Positions 24,550 to 32,222 of a stretch of 34,044 nt of DNA are shown in pieces. A program made the translations under genes and the position numbers. Below the pieces are notes generated by a model. It was not told where the DNA came from. It searched no databases and saw only the letters and a program-made list of their open reading frames with translations. Location of the stretch: positions 1 to 34,044 of the forward strand of contig DS480335.1 of the NCBI GenBank assembly GCA_000154345.1, given 5' to 3'. The first letter of the stretch is position 1. Every line of letters begins with the position of its first letter. The stretch is from [Clostridium] leptum DSM 753. GTDB lineage: Bacteria; Bacillota; Clostridia; Oscillospirales; Acutalibacteraceae.

Positions 24550-25359
24550 TTATTCCAGGTTCAGCTTTTTCTTGAAGATAAAGTTGGTAACCCAGTAGAA
24601 AACCACGGAGAAAACCGCGTAGTAGGCGATGCACAGCGGCAGCACCACAGTAGATACCAGACGGATGGAATCCATCGTGCTCCACAGCGCAGTGTCATTG
24701 GAAGAGGCAAACACCACCAGGATTCCGACCGTACCGATGATCTGCATGACAAAGTTGATCGCCAGATACATGCCGAAGGCTCCCAGGATTTTGTGGTTAT
24801 GGAACAGAGAGCCCAAGGCGATCGAGCAGTAGATCATCAGGATGCCTGACACAAAGGACAGCAGGAACAGCGCGAGCACCTCGAAGAGAATGGCGATTCC
24901 GTCGCCTCCCGCGAGCTGGAAATACCGGGGCAGCTCCACAGTAAAGAACTGGGAGAGGCCGTCTATCACATTTTGATCCACGACCAGAATGAAGATAGAC
25001 AGGGCGCAGACCACAAAGCTGGCCAGGTACCACACAAAGGCGACGATCCCCTTGGAGGTGATATGGCTGTGAGCCTTGACCGGAAGGGTAAACATCAGAT
25101 AGCCCTCGTCAGTCAGCAGATTCTTATAAAACCGCTGAATAATGACGATCAGCGTAATGACAAAGGCGGCGATGATCACCATGACGTACATGACCGCCAT
25201 GACGGTGGCAAGGGCAGAAATCGCCATATTGCCGGTTTGGAAGAAGTTCAGCTCCATAAACAGCCGGTTGATCAGCGCGAACAGCAGCATCGCCCCGTTG
25301 ATGGGCAGAAGCATCCGGCTGGTAGCCTTAAACTCGTATTTCATCAATTTTCCTAGCAT
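24550..25359 (-). CDS. ABC-2 type transporter permease
   Basis: A 269-aa membrane protein with about six helices (near 15-38, 46-78, 104-127, 160-185, 195-218 and 235-262) and the N-terminal MLGKLMKYEFKATSRMLLP pattern usual in Firmicutes ABC-2 permeases. It partners the ATPase encoded immediately upstream, whose stop overlaps this start by 7 bases. A role in export of a drug, lipid or peptide, or in envelope-stress response, is typical of YtrA-controlled cassettes; the substrate is unknown. Confidence 0.85.
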   Translation of the reverse strand: MLGKLMKYEFKATSRMLLPINGAMLLFALINRLFMELNFFQTGNMAISALATVMAVMYVMVIIAAFVITLIVIIQRFYKNLLTDEGYLMFTLPVKAHSHITSKGIVAFVWYLASFVVCALSIFILVVDQNVIDGLSQFFTVELPRYFQLAGGDGIAILFEVLALFLLSFVSGILMIYCSIALGSLFHNHKILGAFGMYLAINFVMQIIGTVGILVVFASSNDTALWSTMDSIRLVSTVVLPLCIAYYAVFSVVFYWVTNFIFKKKLNLE

Positions 25360-26051
25360 CTGAATACCTCCCTGAACAGGGTGTCCACAGATTTACCCTG
25401 ACCCTCTCGAATATCGTCCACACTGGACTGAAGCGCGATCTGTCCCGCGCTGATAAACACCACCTCATCCAGCACCTTCTCAATGTCGGCGATCAGATGA
25501 GTGGAGATCACCACCGTGGCGTTTTCCGTATAATTGCTGATGATGGTATCCAAAATATAATCTCTCGCCGCCGGGTCTACGCCGCCGATAGGCTCATCCA
25601 GCAGGTAAAGCTGGGCCTGCCGGCTCATCACCAGAATCAGCTGCACCTTTTCCTTGGTGCCCTTGGACATATTCTTCAGCCGGTCCGCCGGGTTGATATT
25701 CAGCCGCTGAAGCATCTCATAGGCCTTAACCTTGTCAAAATCCTTGTAAAAATCCTCGAAAAAGTTCAGCAGATCGGAAACCCGCATCCAGGTGTTTAAA
25801 TAGGTGCGCTCCGGCAAATAGGAGACTATTTTTTTCGTTTCCACTCCCGGCGCCATGCCGCCTACCAGAATCTCGCCGCCGGTAGGCACCAGCAGACCGC
25901 TGGCCAGCTTAATCAGCGTGGTTTTTCCCGAGCCGTTCGGCCCCAGCAAACCGATGATCCGGCCTCTTTCCAGCGTTAAGTTCACCCCGCCGAGGGCCTG
26001 CTGGTAAGAATACCGCTTTACCAAATTATTGCAAATTAAGATCGGGTTCAT
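25353..26051 (-). CDS. ABC transporter ATP-binding protein
   Basis: A 232-aa ATPase. Walker A GPNGSGKTT is at residues 37-45; Walker B is LYLLDEP; the switch histidine is in VVISTHL. The signature motif is degenerate, MSKGT in place of LSGGQ, as seen in several GntR-linked ABC-2 ATPases. The ATG at 26051 overlaps the GntR stop codon by 4 bases and the gene overlaps the permease by 7 bases, so the three genes are translationally coupled. Confidence 0.93.
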   Translation of the reverse strand: MNPILICNNLVKRYSYQQALGGVNLTLERGRIIGLLGPNGSGKTTLIKLASGLLVPTGGEILVGGMAPGVETKKIVSYLPERTYLNTWMRVSDLLNFFEDFYKDFDKVKAYEMLQRLNINPADRLKNMSKGTKEKVQLILVMSRQAQLYLLDEPIGGVDPAARDYILDTIISNYTENATVVISTHLIADIEKVLDEVVFISAGQIALQSSVDDIREGQGKSVDTLFREVFRC

Positions 26052-26422
26052 TTGGCATCCTCCTTGCTCCCAAGCTGCTGCATCAGCTTTATCGTTTCTT
26101 CCTTCGTAAAGCCCAGCTGGTTCATCTTTTTAAAAAAATCCAAAATCTGATCCGTAGCCAACTGGTTTTTTAAATTTTGAATCATCTTGCTGTCCTCCGT
26201 TATAAACCTGCCGGCGGTCCGCTGGGAATATACCAGCCCCTGCCGCTCCAGCTCCGTTAAAGCCTTCTGCATCGTGTTTGGGTTGACCGACGCTTGCGCT
26301 GCCAGATCCCGCACCCCGGGAAGCTTTTCGCCCACGGTGTACATCCCAGACACAATCCGCAGCTCAATTTCTTCAATCAGCTGCAAGTAAATGGGTCTGT
26401 CCGCTGTCAGCTGCCATGACAT
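26048..26422 (-). CDS. GntR-family regulator, YtrA type
   Basis: A 124-aa short GntR repressor. The winged helix-turn-helix covers about residues 10-75 (YLQLIEEIELRIVSGMYTVGEKLPGVRDLAAQ and NPNTMQKALTELERQGLV); the short helical C-terminal tail (about 80-124) is the YtrA-type dimerisation region, with no ligand-binding domain. AAAGGAG precedes the ATG at 26422. It is first in the operon with its ABC transporter and almost certainly represses itself through the 12-bp inverted repeat at 26437-26472, which covers the -10 box. Confidence 0.93.
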   Translation of the reverse strand: MSWQLTADRPIYLQLIEEIELRIVSGMYTVGEKLPGVRDLAAQASVNPNTMQKALTELERQGLVYSQRTAGRFITEDSKMIQNLKNQLATDQILDFFKKMNQLGFTKEETIKLMQQLGSKEDAK

Positions 26423-26436
26423 GGTAACATCTCCTT

Positions 26437-26472
26437 TGTATCATTGTATTAATATCATAGTACAATGATACA
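26437..26472 (-). promoter_or_regulatory. Operator of the YtrA-type GntR regulator
   Basis: A perfect 12-bp inverted repeat TGTATCATTGTA / TACAATGATACA separated by 12 bases. The half-site nearer the promoter contains the -10 box. Confidence 0.85.
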
Positions 26473-26493
26473 TTTTATTTTCCCATTTGTCAA
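26465..26493 (-). promoter_or_regulatory. Promoter of the GntR-ABC operon
   Basis: On the minus strand, a perfect TTGACA (26493-26488), a 17-bp spacer and TATCAT (26470-26465), the latter inside the operator. Confidence 0.8.
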
Positions 26494-26628
26494 TAGCTTT
26501 TTATCTGCTTTTTCATTTATTTTTATATTGTCCAAAAAACAAATTCATGACAGCTCTTTTTCGCAAGGCTCAAAAGCGGAAGCAGGCCCGGCTTAAGCCC
26601 TGCCGCGCGGCGACGCAGCAGGCGGCCA

Positions 26629-26660
26629 AGCCCAGCGCGGGAGAGCCGCCGCGCTGGGCT
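26629..26660. other. Perfect GC-rich stem-loop
   Basis: AGCCCAGCGCGG (26629-26640) pairs fully with CCGCGCTGGGCT (26649-26660), loop 8 bases. No T-tract follows on either strand, so it is not a simple terminator. Confidence 0.5.
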
Positions 26661-26694
26661 CTATGCCGCCCGGCATGAGCCGGATGCCTCTGAA

Positions 26695-26739
26695 AAGCGA
26701 AAAAGGCTTTCCCGCACCCTTTTCGGGTTGGAAAAGCCT
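26695..26739 (-). terminator. Terminator of malQ
   Basis: On the minus strand, AGGCTTTTCC pairs with GGGAAAGCCT around a small inner hairpin, followed by TTTTTCGCTTTT. It lies ~100 bases after the malQ stop. Confidence 0.75.
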
Positions 26740-26836
26740 CAAGAAAAGTCAAATGAAACCCCTGGCTGTATTCCACGGCGCCTCCTGTCCGCCGGGGAAC
26801 ACCCGTCCAACAGCAGGCGGCGCCAAGCGTCCTTCC

Positions 26837-28339
26837 TTATTCTCCCGCTGTTTTTTTCGGCAGGCGGCCGTACAGCGCCGTGTAGTAACGCAGCTTTCCA
26901 GCAAGCTCCGGCGTCAGGGCGTCCGGCGCCATCCGCCACTGCCAGTTTCCGCCCAGGGTAGAGGGCAGATTCATGCGGCTCTCGGCGCCAAGCCCCAGTA
27001 CATCCTGCATCTGGGCGATGGCCAGGTCGCTGACGCTGCTCAGGCCGGTGCGGATCATGCCCCAGTGATATCCCTCCCGTTTGGTCAGGCGGCAGTAATC
27101 CACGGCAAATTTCCGGTCCTTGCGGCTGGCCTGCTCCAGCCAGCCGTTTACCGTGTTGTTGTCGTGGGTGCCGGTATACACCACGCAATGGTTGTCGAAA
27201 TGATGAGGAAGATAATCGTTTTCCTCGTTGGAGTCAAAGGCGAATTGGAGCACCTTCATACCAGGATACCCGGTTTTTTTCAAAAGCTTCTGCACCGACG
27301 GGAACAAAAGCCCCAGATCCTCGGCGATGATCGGCACGTTTCCCAGCGACCGGCGCAGCGTTTTGAAAAAGTCGATGCCCGGCCCCTCCATCCACTGGCC
27401 GTTGACAGCGGTCTCCTCCCCGTAAGGGATGGCGTAATACGTGTCGAAGGCGCGGAAGTGGTCGATCCGGGTCACGTCGAACAGCCGGCGGGTCAAATCG
27501 ATCCGGTTCATCCACCAGTTGTATTTGGTCTTTTTCAAAAATTCCCAATCATACAGGGGGTTCCCCCAAAGCTGCCCGGTTTCCGAAAAGTAATCCGGCG
27601 GACAGCCCGCCACACACACCGGCCTGCGGCTCCTGTCCAGCCAGAAGATCTCTGGGTTGGACCAGGTATCGGCGCTGTCCATGGCCACATAAATCGGCAT
27701 ATCCCCAAAAATCAGAATCCCCAGGGAATTCACATAGGCCTTCAGCTGCCGCCACTGCCTGAAAAACAGGAACTGGACATACTCCCAGAACTCCACCTGG
27801 GCTTTCAGCCTCTTTTCATACTGGACCAGGCTTCTTTTCCGCCGGAGCCTGATCCCCTCGTCAGGCCACTCCAGCCAGGAGATCATGCCGAAATGCTCCT
27901 TGACCGCCATAAACAGGGCGTAATTTCCCAGCCAGCTCTCGTTATCCCGCCGGAACCGCTCAAATTCCTCCCGGTCCCGGGATGCGCCCCGCTCATAGGC
28001 CAGCCGCAGCACCTGAAAGCGGCTGCGGTAAAGCGCCTCATAGTCCACCCGCAGAGGGTCTCCGCCCCAGTCCAGGGCTTCGTATTCCTCCTTTTCCAGC
28101 AGGCCCTCCTCCTGAAGCAGGTCTAAATCAATCAAGTAGGGATTTCCCGCGTAGGTGGAAAAGGATTGATAGGGAGAATCTCCGTAGCTGGTAGGCCCTA
28201 CCGGGAGAATCTGCCAGTATCTCTGCCCCGCCGCCTTCAAAAAATCCGCGAACCGGTAGGCTTCCCTTCCCAGGGTGCCGATTCCGCAGGGAGAAGGCAG
28301 GGAGGTAATATGCATTAAAACGCCGGCATCTCGCGCCAA
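26837..28339 (-). CDS. malQ: 4-alpha-glucanotransferase (amylomaltase), GH77
   Basis: A 500-aa cytoplasmic enzyme that transfers alpha-1,4-glucan segments between maltodextrins, releasing glucose, in glycogen or maltose metabolism. GH77 signatures: GVLMHITSLPSPCGIGTLG at the N terminus, GDSPYQSFSTYAGNPYLID, the nucleophile Asp in RIDHFRAFDTYYAIP, the acid/base Glu in IIAEDLG and the stabilising Asp in YTGTHDNNTVNGW. The start is TTG 28339, 9 bases after AAAGGAG. It lies 179 bases after cinA on the same strand; its usual partner genes (glycogen phosphorylase, maltose transporter) are not in this window. Confidence 0.97.
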   Translation of the reverse strand: MARDAGVLMHITSLPSPCGIGTLGREAYRFADFLKAAGQRYWQILPVGPTSYGDSPYQSFSTYAGNPYLIDLDLLQEEGLLEKEEYEALDWGGDPLRVDYEALYRSRFQVLRLAYERGASRDREEFERFRRDNESWLGNYALFMAVKEHFGMISWLEWPDEGIRLRRKRSLVQYEKRLKAQVEFWEYVQFLFFRQWRQLKAYVNSLGILIFGDMPIYVAMDSADTWSNPEIFWLDRSRRPVCVAGCPPDYFSETGQLWGNPLYDWEFLKKTKYNWWMNRIDLTRRLFDVTRIDHFRAFDTYYAIPYGEETAVNGQWMEGPGIDFFKTLRRSLGNVPIIAEDLGLLFPSVQKLLKKTGYPGMKVLQFAFDSNEENDYLPHHFDNHCVVYTGTHDNNTVNGWLEQASRKDRKFAVDYCRLTKREGYHWGMIRTGLSSVSDLAIAQMQDVLGLGAESRMNLPSTLGGNWQWRMAPDALTPELAGKLRYYTALYGRLPKKTAGE

Positions 28340-28518
28340 ACGTATTCACTCCTTTACTTTCGTTTTATCAGGGCCGTGAGGGCTTTTCCCGGCCCGCCGT
28401 TTACGGCCTTTTAAGGAAAGCCCCGCTTCCGCCTTGGCCAATCCGGCAGGCGCGGGCTTTTGGCGCTTTCCCAAAAGCCTGTCAAAAAAACTGTTTCGCC
28501 TTCTGCGGCCGGCGGCTC

Positions 28519-29772
28519 TCAGGCCTTTCTCGCCGCGGTAAGGGCCAGCCGCAAGGCATGGCTGGACGCCAGATAGCGAATCAGCTCCCGCTCATCCCGG
28601 TAGCCCCGGGAGAGCCTGCACTCCAGGACGGTGGAATAATTTTCGCTGTCCACCCCCACGTACACCAGGCCTACCGGTTTTTCGTCCGTTCCACCGTCCG
28701 GCCCGGCGATGCCGGTGGTGGAAACGCCGATATCCGCCTGAGCCAGCTTTCTCACGCCCGCCGCCATCTGAGCCGCGGTTTCCCTGGACACCGCTCCCAG
28801 GGCTTCCAGGGTTTCATGGGAGACCCCCAGCACCCGCTCCTTAATTTGGTTGGCGTAAGAGCAGATCCCGCAGTCGAACACCTGGGAAGCGCCCGCCACC
28901 TCGGTAATCCGCTTGGACACCAGTCCGCCGGTACAGCTTTCCGCCGTGGCCGCCTTCAGCCCTTTTTTCTGAAGCTCCGCTACCAGCGCCGCCTGGAGGC
29001 TCCCGATATCCACGCCGTAAACGTTGTCGCCGAAGAGCTCCTTGACCCTTTCGATCACCGGCTCCATCATTCGGTCGGCCTCTTCCCGGCTTCCGGCCGA
29101 GGCGGTCACCCGCAGCAGCACCTCGCCCTCCTTGGCGTAGGGCGCCAGGGTGGGGTTCCGGCTTTCCTCCATAAAATCGTGAAGACAGGATTCCACATAG
29201 GATTCTCCCAGGCCGAAAATGTGGATGCTGTGGGAAACCAGAGTCGAATGGGTTTTCTCTTTCAGATATGGCACCACCTGATTGGAAAACATCGGCTCCA
29301 TCTCTCTGGGCGGACCGGGCAGAAGCACCGCGGTTCTGTGCTCCCTTTCATCCTCCAAAATCAGCCCCGGCGCGGTGCCGTTTTGGTTTTGCAGGGGAAC
29401 CGCCCCCACCGGCAGGTAAGCCTGCTTCCGGTTATTTTCTGTCATTTGCCGGTCCGAGTGGAGAAAACGCCGGAGAATACCGTCGTAGGCTTCCTGGTTA
29501 AACTCCATTTCCCGGCCGAACAGCTCGGCCACCGTTTCCTTGGTCAGATCGTCGTAGGTAGGGCCCAGCCCTCCGGTGAGCACCACCAAATCGCACTGGG
29601 AGAAGGACCGCTCCAGCTGCTCTCTAAGCCTTTGGGCGTTGTCCCCCACTACGGCCTGGTGATATACGTTAACGCCGATGGCGGCCAGCTCTTTGGCGAT
29701 GTAAGCAGCGTTGGTGTTTACAATGTCCCCCAGTAAAAGCTCCGTTCCGACGCATAAAATTTCTGCCCGCAT
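28519..29772 (-). CDS. cinA: CinA family protein (nicotinamide-nucleotide amidohydrolase type)
   Basis: A 417-aa two-domain protein. The N-terminal MoCF/MogA-like domain (about 1-170) shows MRAEILCVGTELLLGDIVNTN and VVLTGGLGPTYDDLTKE; the C-terminal CinA domain (about 255-415) shows AESCTGGLVSKRITEVAGAS and ISTTGIAGPDGGTDEKPVGLVYVG-like sequence. In characterised relatives the C-terminal domain deamidates NMN in pyridine nucleotide salvage, and the N-terminal part may hydrolyse ADP-ribose; in some Firmicutes it is linked to competence and recA. Here it precedes malQ, not recA. The ATG at 29772 has only a weak ribosome binding site (AAAGAGA). Confidence 0.95.
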   Translation of the reverse strand: MRAEILCVGTELLLGDIVNTNAAYIAKELAAIGVNVYHQAVVGDNAQRLREQLERSFSQCDLVVLTGGLGPTYDDLTKETVAELFGREMEFNQEAYDGILRRFLHSDRQMTENNRKQAYLPVGAVPLQNQNGTAPGLILEDEREHRTAVLLPGPPREMEPMFSNQVVPYLKEKTHSTLVSHSIHIFGLGESYVESCLHDFMEESRNPTLAPYAKEGEVLLRVTASAGSREEADRMMEPVIERVKELFGDNVYGVDIGSLQAALVAELQKKGLKAATAESCTGGLVSKRITEVAGASQVFDCGICSYANQIKERVLGVSHETLEALGAVSRETAAQMAAGVRKLAQADIGVSTTGIAGPDGGTDEKPVGLVYVGVDSENYSTVLECRLSRGYRDERELIRYLASSHALRLALTAARKA

Positions 29773-29849
29773 GAATGTGTCATCTCTTTCTGTGTACTAT
29801 TTTCCATGTGTTTTCGCATAGGTTTAGTTTAACAATACCACAACAGGGC

Positions 29850-29878
29850 TTGTTTTTCAATGAAAGTTGAGGTACAAT
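29850..29878 (+). promoter_or_regulatory. Promoter of the CrtO-like/rsmE operon
   Basis: TTGTTT (29850-29855), a 17-bp spacer and TACAAT (29873-29878), about 60 bases before the first ATG. Confidence 0.55.
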
Positions 29879-29937
29879 AGCTGTAAGGATTTTGTAAGAA
29901 AATTGTCATTTTACAATGGGAATTAGGTGAGACGGAT

Positions 29938-30438
29938 ATGAAGAATTTTTGGGAAATCCTTTTATACAACATCGCTTTCGTGGGGGCTTGGCATGTGGTT
30001 GCTTTTGTGCTCTGCGTTTATGGAAGCCCCTCTTGGTTCGACTTCCGTCGGAAGCGCTATCAGATGTTCAAATGGGAAAAGAACGGCAAGTGGTATGTGA
30101 AGTATTTGAAAATTAAGCTTTGGAAGGATCTCGTTCCCACCCATGTGGGAAAACAGGGCTTTTCTAAGGATCATCTGGATACCGAGGATCTTTCCATCCA
30201 TTATTTAGACGCTTTCCTTCTGGAAACCTGCCGGGGAGAATGGGATCATTCCCTGTGCGCGTTCTGCGCGGTGCCCGTGGTGATTTTCAATCCCTTCCCG
30301 CTGGGGCTGATTTTCGGCTTTTTGATTCTGCTGGGCAACCTGCCCTTTGTGGCGATCCAGCGGTATAACCGGATCCGGCTGCTGACTTTGCGGAAGCGCC
30401 GGGTAAGAGAAATGGAGCGCTGCAAGGTCAATGCCTAG
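29938..30438 (+). CDS. CrtO-like acyltransferase family membrane protein
   Basis: A 166-aa protein matching the glycosyl-4,4'-diaponeurosporenoate acyltransferase (staphyloxanthin CrtO) family in length and layout: an N-terminal membrane helix (about 7-28), then FDFRRKRYQMFKWEKNGKWY, KIKLWKDLVP, the ETCRGEWDHS segment, one or two membrane helices (about 107-145) and the family end motif NLPFVAIQRYNRIRL. In Staphylococcus this enzyme adds an acyl chain to a glycosylated carotenoid. No other carotenoid genes are present, so the acceptor is probably another glycolipid or isoprenoid. The ATG at 29938 follows AGGTGA. It overlaps rsmE by 8 bases. Confidence 0.8.
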   Translation: MKNFWEILLYNIAFVGAWHVVAFVLCVYGSPSWFDFRRKRYQMFKWEKNGKWYVKYLKIKLWKDLVPTHVGKQGFSKDHLDTEDLSIHYLDAFLLETCRGEWDHSLCAFCAVPVVIFNPFPLGLIFGFLILLGNLPFVAIQRYNRIRLLTLRKRRVREMERCKVNA

Positions 30439-31159
30439 ATTTTTTGTTGAATCGGTCTCGGGCGGACAGGTGATACTGACCGGACCCGACGCCGCCCACA
30501 TGTGCAGGTCCCTGCGGATGAAGCCGGGCGACACTGTAACCCTATGCGACACCCAGGGATTTGATTACCAATGCGTTGTTCAGCGGCTTTCTCCCGAGGA
30601 AGCCGCTCTTACTATTATAGACAAACACCAGTGCGAAAATGAGCCGTCCCTGTCCGTAATTTTATACCAAGGGCTGCCCAAGGGAGAAAAAATGGACTGG
30701 ATCGTCCAGAAAGCCGTGGAGCTTGGCGTTTCGCAGATCGTTCCGGTGCGGATGGAACGGTGCGTTTCCCGTCCGGATGGAAAAGCCTCCCAGAAAAAGA
30801 CGGATCGCTGGCAAAAAATCGCGGTGGAAGCTGCCAAGCAGTGCGGACGGGGGATTCTCCCCCAGGTCTGCCCTCCCGCGGATTTTCACCAAGCACTGAT
30901 TCAGGCAGCTCAGGCCGAGGTATTTTTATTTTGCTATGAGGGCGGCGGAGAGAGTGTTTCCCGGCTTATCACTCAGAAAACTAAAACCGTTTCCGTATTG
31001 ATCGGTCCTGAAGGAGGCTTTTCGCTGCCTGAGGCTGAGGCCGCGCGGAAGGCGGGCGGCGTGCCCGTCACTTTGGGAAAACGGATTCTCCGAACGGAAA
31101 CCGCCCCGTTGGCCGCGTTATCCGTAATCATGTACGCCTCCGGCAATATGGAGCCCTAA
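30431..31159 (+). CDS. rsmE: 16S rRNA (uracil-1498-N3)-methyltransferase RsmE
   Basis: A 242-aa SPOUT methyltransferase that methylates U1498 of 16S rRNA in the small subunit. The N-terminal PUA-like domain (MPRFFVES...GPDAAHMCRSLRMKPGD) precedes the knotted SAM-binding domain with KAVELGVSQIVPV, IGPEGGFSLPEAE and LGKRILRTETAPLAAL. Start ATG 30431 lies inside the upstream gene, with coupled translation. RsmE more often follows prmA or dnaJ; the pairing with a CrtO-like gene is unusual. A terminator follows directly. Confidence 0.96.
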   Translation: MPRFFVESVSGGQVILTGPDAAHMCRSLRMKPGDTVTLCDTQGFDYQCVVQRLSPEEAALTIIDKHQCENEPSLSVILYQGLPKGEKMDWIVQKAVELGVSQIVPVRMERCVSRPDGKASQKKTDRWQKIAVEAAKQCGRGILPQVCPPADFHQALIQAAQAEVFLFCYEGGGESVSRLITQKTKTVSVLIGPEGGFSLPEAEAARKAGGVPVTLGKRILRTETAPLAALSVIMYASGNMEP

Positions 31160-31161
31160 CG

Positions 31162-31188
31162 CGCGGAAAGGAGGCTTTCCGCGTTTTT
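31162..31188 (+). terminator. Terminator of rsmE
   Basis: CGCGGAAAG / CTTTCCGCG, a 9-bp perfect stem with a 4-base GAGG loop, directly followed by TTTTT, two bases after the rsmE stop. Confidence 0.9.
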
Positions 31189-31204
31189 GCTATCCTATTA
31201 TCCT

Positions 31205-31235
31205 ATTTGTAATAATATTAATATTTATTACAAAT
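31205..31235. repeat. AT-rich near-perfect palindrome
   Basis: ATTTGTAAT and ATTACAAAT arms flank a self-complementary AATATTAATATT plus one extra T. It is conspicuous in a GC-rich neighbourhood, and its role is unknown. Confidence 0.6.
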
Positions 31236-31552
31236 CTTCATGAAAATACATTCTAAACACCACAGCAGCTTTCTTTTTATCAAGCTTTATCATAGCTCCA
31301 GCTCCACGCAGGGCCGGCTTTTTATCACGCTGGTTTCTAGCGCCTCCGGTTCCCCAACCGCTGGCGCGGATCCCCGCGCTTAAAAAATAATTGCCCGGCA
31401 GCCTGGCCCAACGCGCCAAATGCCCGGCCTGCCTCCAGGCTGTTTTAGCTTGCTTCCCCGTACCATACCGGCGGTTCCCAGTTTCTTTCGTTTTTTATTC
31501 GCCGGGCTTGTTTATATTTTTGCTCGGGTTCCTGAGAAAACTCTGGGAAATT

Positions 31553-31580
31553 TTGTTTTAAATATGATATATATTACTAT
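31553..31580 (+). promoter_or_regulatory. Promoter candidate for the GNAT gene
   Basis: TTGTTT (31553-31558), a 16-bp spacer and TACTAT (31575-31580), about 40 bases before the ATG. The -10 box sits in the small palindrome TACTA-T-TAGTA (31575-31585). Confidence 0.45.
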
Positions 31581-31618
31581 TAGTATTAATTAGTTTTTAA
31601 TTTGTCATAGGTGCGCTG

Positions 31619-32068
31619 ATGGAGATTCTAAATATCCAAAACCAGAAAAGAAATTATTTACCGCTTCTGCTGTTGGCGGATGAGCAAGAAGACATGATCA
31701 ACCGGTATTTGGACCGTGGGGAGCTGTTCGCCCTTATGGACCCGGAGCTTAAAACCGTGTGCGTAGTCACCCAGGAGGAAAACCGGGTGTTTGAGATTAA
31801 AAACTTAGCCACAGTCCCCGAGGCGCAAAACCAGGGCTATGGGAAAAGGATGGTGGAGTTTATCTGCCGCCATTACCGAGGGCGCTGCGACAGGCTTTTG
31901 GTTGGCACAGGCGACAGCCCGCTGACAATCCCCTTCTATGAAAAATGCGGTTTTCAGATTTCTCACCGGGTGCCCAATTTCTTTTTGGATCACTACGACC
32001 ATCCGATTTTTGAAGGCGGGAAGCGGCTGATTGATATGGTATACCTGGAAATGGCGCTTTCAGATTAA
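31619..32068 (+). CDS. GNAT-family N-acetyltransferase
   Basis: A 149-aa acetyl-CoA-dependent acyltransferase of the GNAT superfamily. The beta4 strand EIKNLATVPEAQNQGYGKRMV contains the pyrophosphate-binding Q-x-x-G-x-G/K loop; GTGDSPLTIPFYEKCGFQISHR is the beta5-alpha4 region seen in many GNATs. The ATG at 31619 has a weak AGGTG before it. It is monocistronic, with a terminator hairpin at 32164-32196. The target amine or protein cannot be inferred. Confidence 0.88.
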   Translation: MEILNIQNQKRNYLPLLLLADEQEDMINRYLDRGELFALMDPELKTVCVVTQEENRVFEIKNLATVPEAQNQGYGKRMVEFICRHYRGRCDRLLVGTGDSPLTIPFYEKCGFQISHRVPNFFLDHYDHPIFEGGKRLIDMVYLEMALSD

Positions 32069-32163
32069 GGGATCTCATCATGCTCGTTATGGAGTCCGCG
32101 GATACAGTAACGCCTTAGTCCGTCTACCGTCCGGACAAGCCTTGATGCTCCAGGGCCAGCTAT

Positions 32164-32196
32164 AAAAAGCCTATCCGTTGTACGGATAGGCTTTTT
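32164..32196. terminator. Bidirectional terminator between GNAT gene and glyS
   Basis: A perfect 15-bp stem (AAAAAGCCTATCCGT / ACGGATAGGCTTTTT) with a 3-base loop; T-runs on both strands serve these convergent genes. Confidence 0.9.
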
Positions 32197-32222
32197 CCAT
32201 CATAAAGGGGCAGAAGCAGGCT

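Larger units (their letters stand above)
26423..26836. other. Intergenic region GntR/malQ
   Basis: 414 bases. The left end holds the GntR operator and promoter (26437-26493). Further right are a perfect 12-bp GC-rich hairpin (26629-26660) without a T-tract and the malQ terminator (26704-26739). No gene is supported. Confidence 0.6.
31160..31618. other. Intergenic region rsmE/GNAT gene
   Basis: 459 bases. It holds the rsmE terminator (31162-31188), a 31-base AT-rich palindrome (31205-31235) and a promoter candidate (31553-31580). A 63-codon frame on the minus strand (31228-31419) has no ribosome binding site or recognisable protein and is left out. Confidence 0.6.

Noticed and set aside
26663..28126. 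487-codon open frame opposite malQ
   Set aside because: The shadow of malQ, with Pro/Gln/His/Val-rich composition and no known motif.
28558..29736. 392-codon open frame opposite cinA
   Set aside because: The shadow of cinA; composition biased and no ribosome binding site.
31228..31419. Possible 63-aa minus-strand protein
   Set aside because: No start signals, composition unlike the neighbouring genes, no known family.
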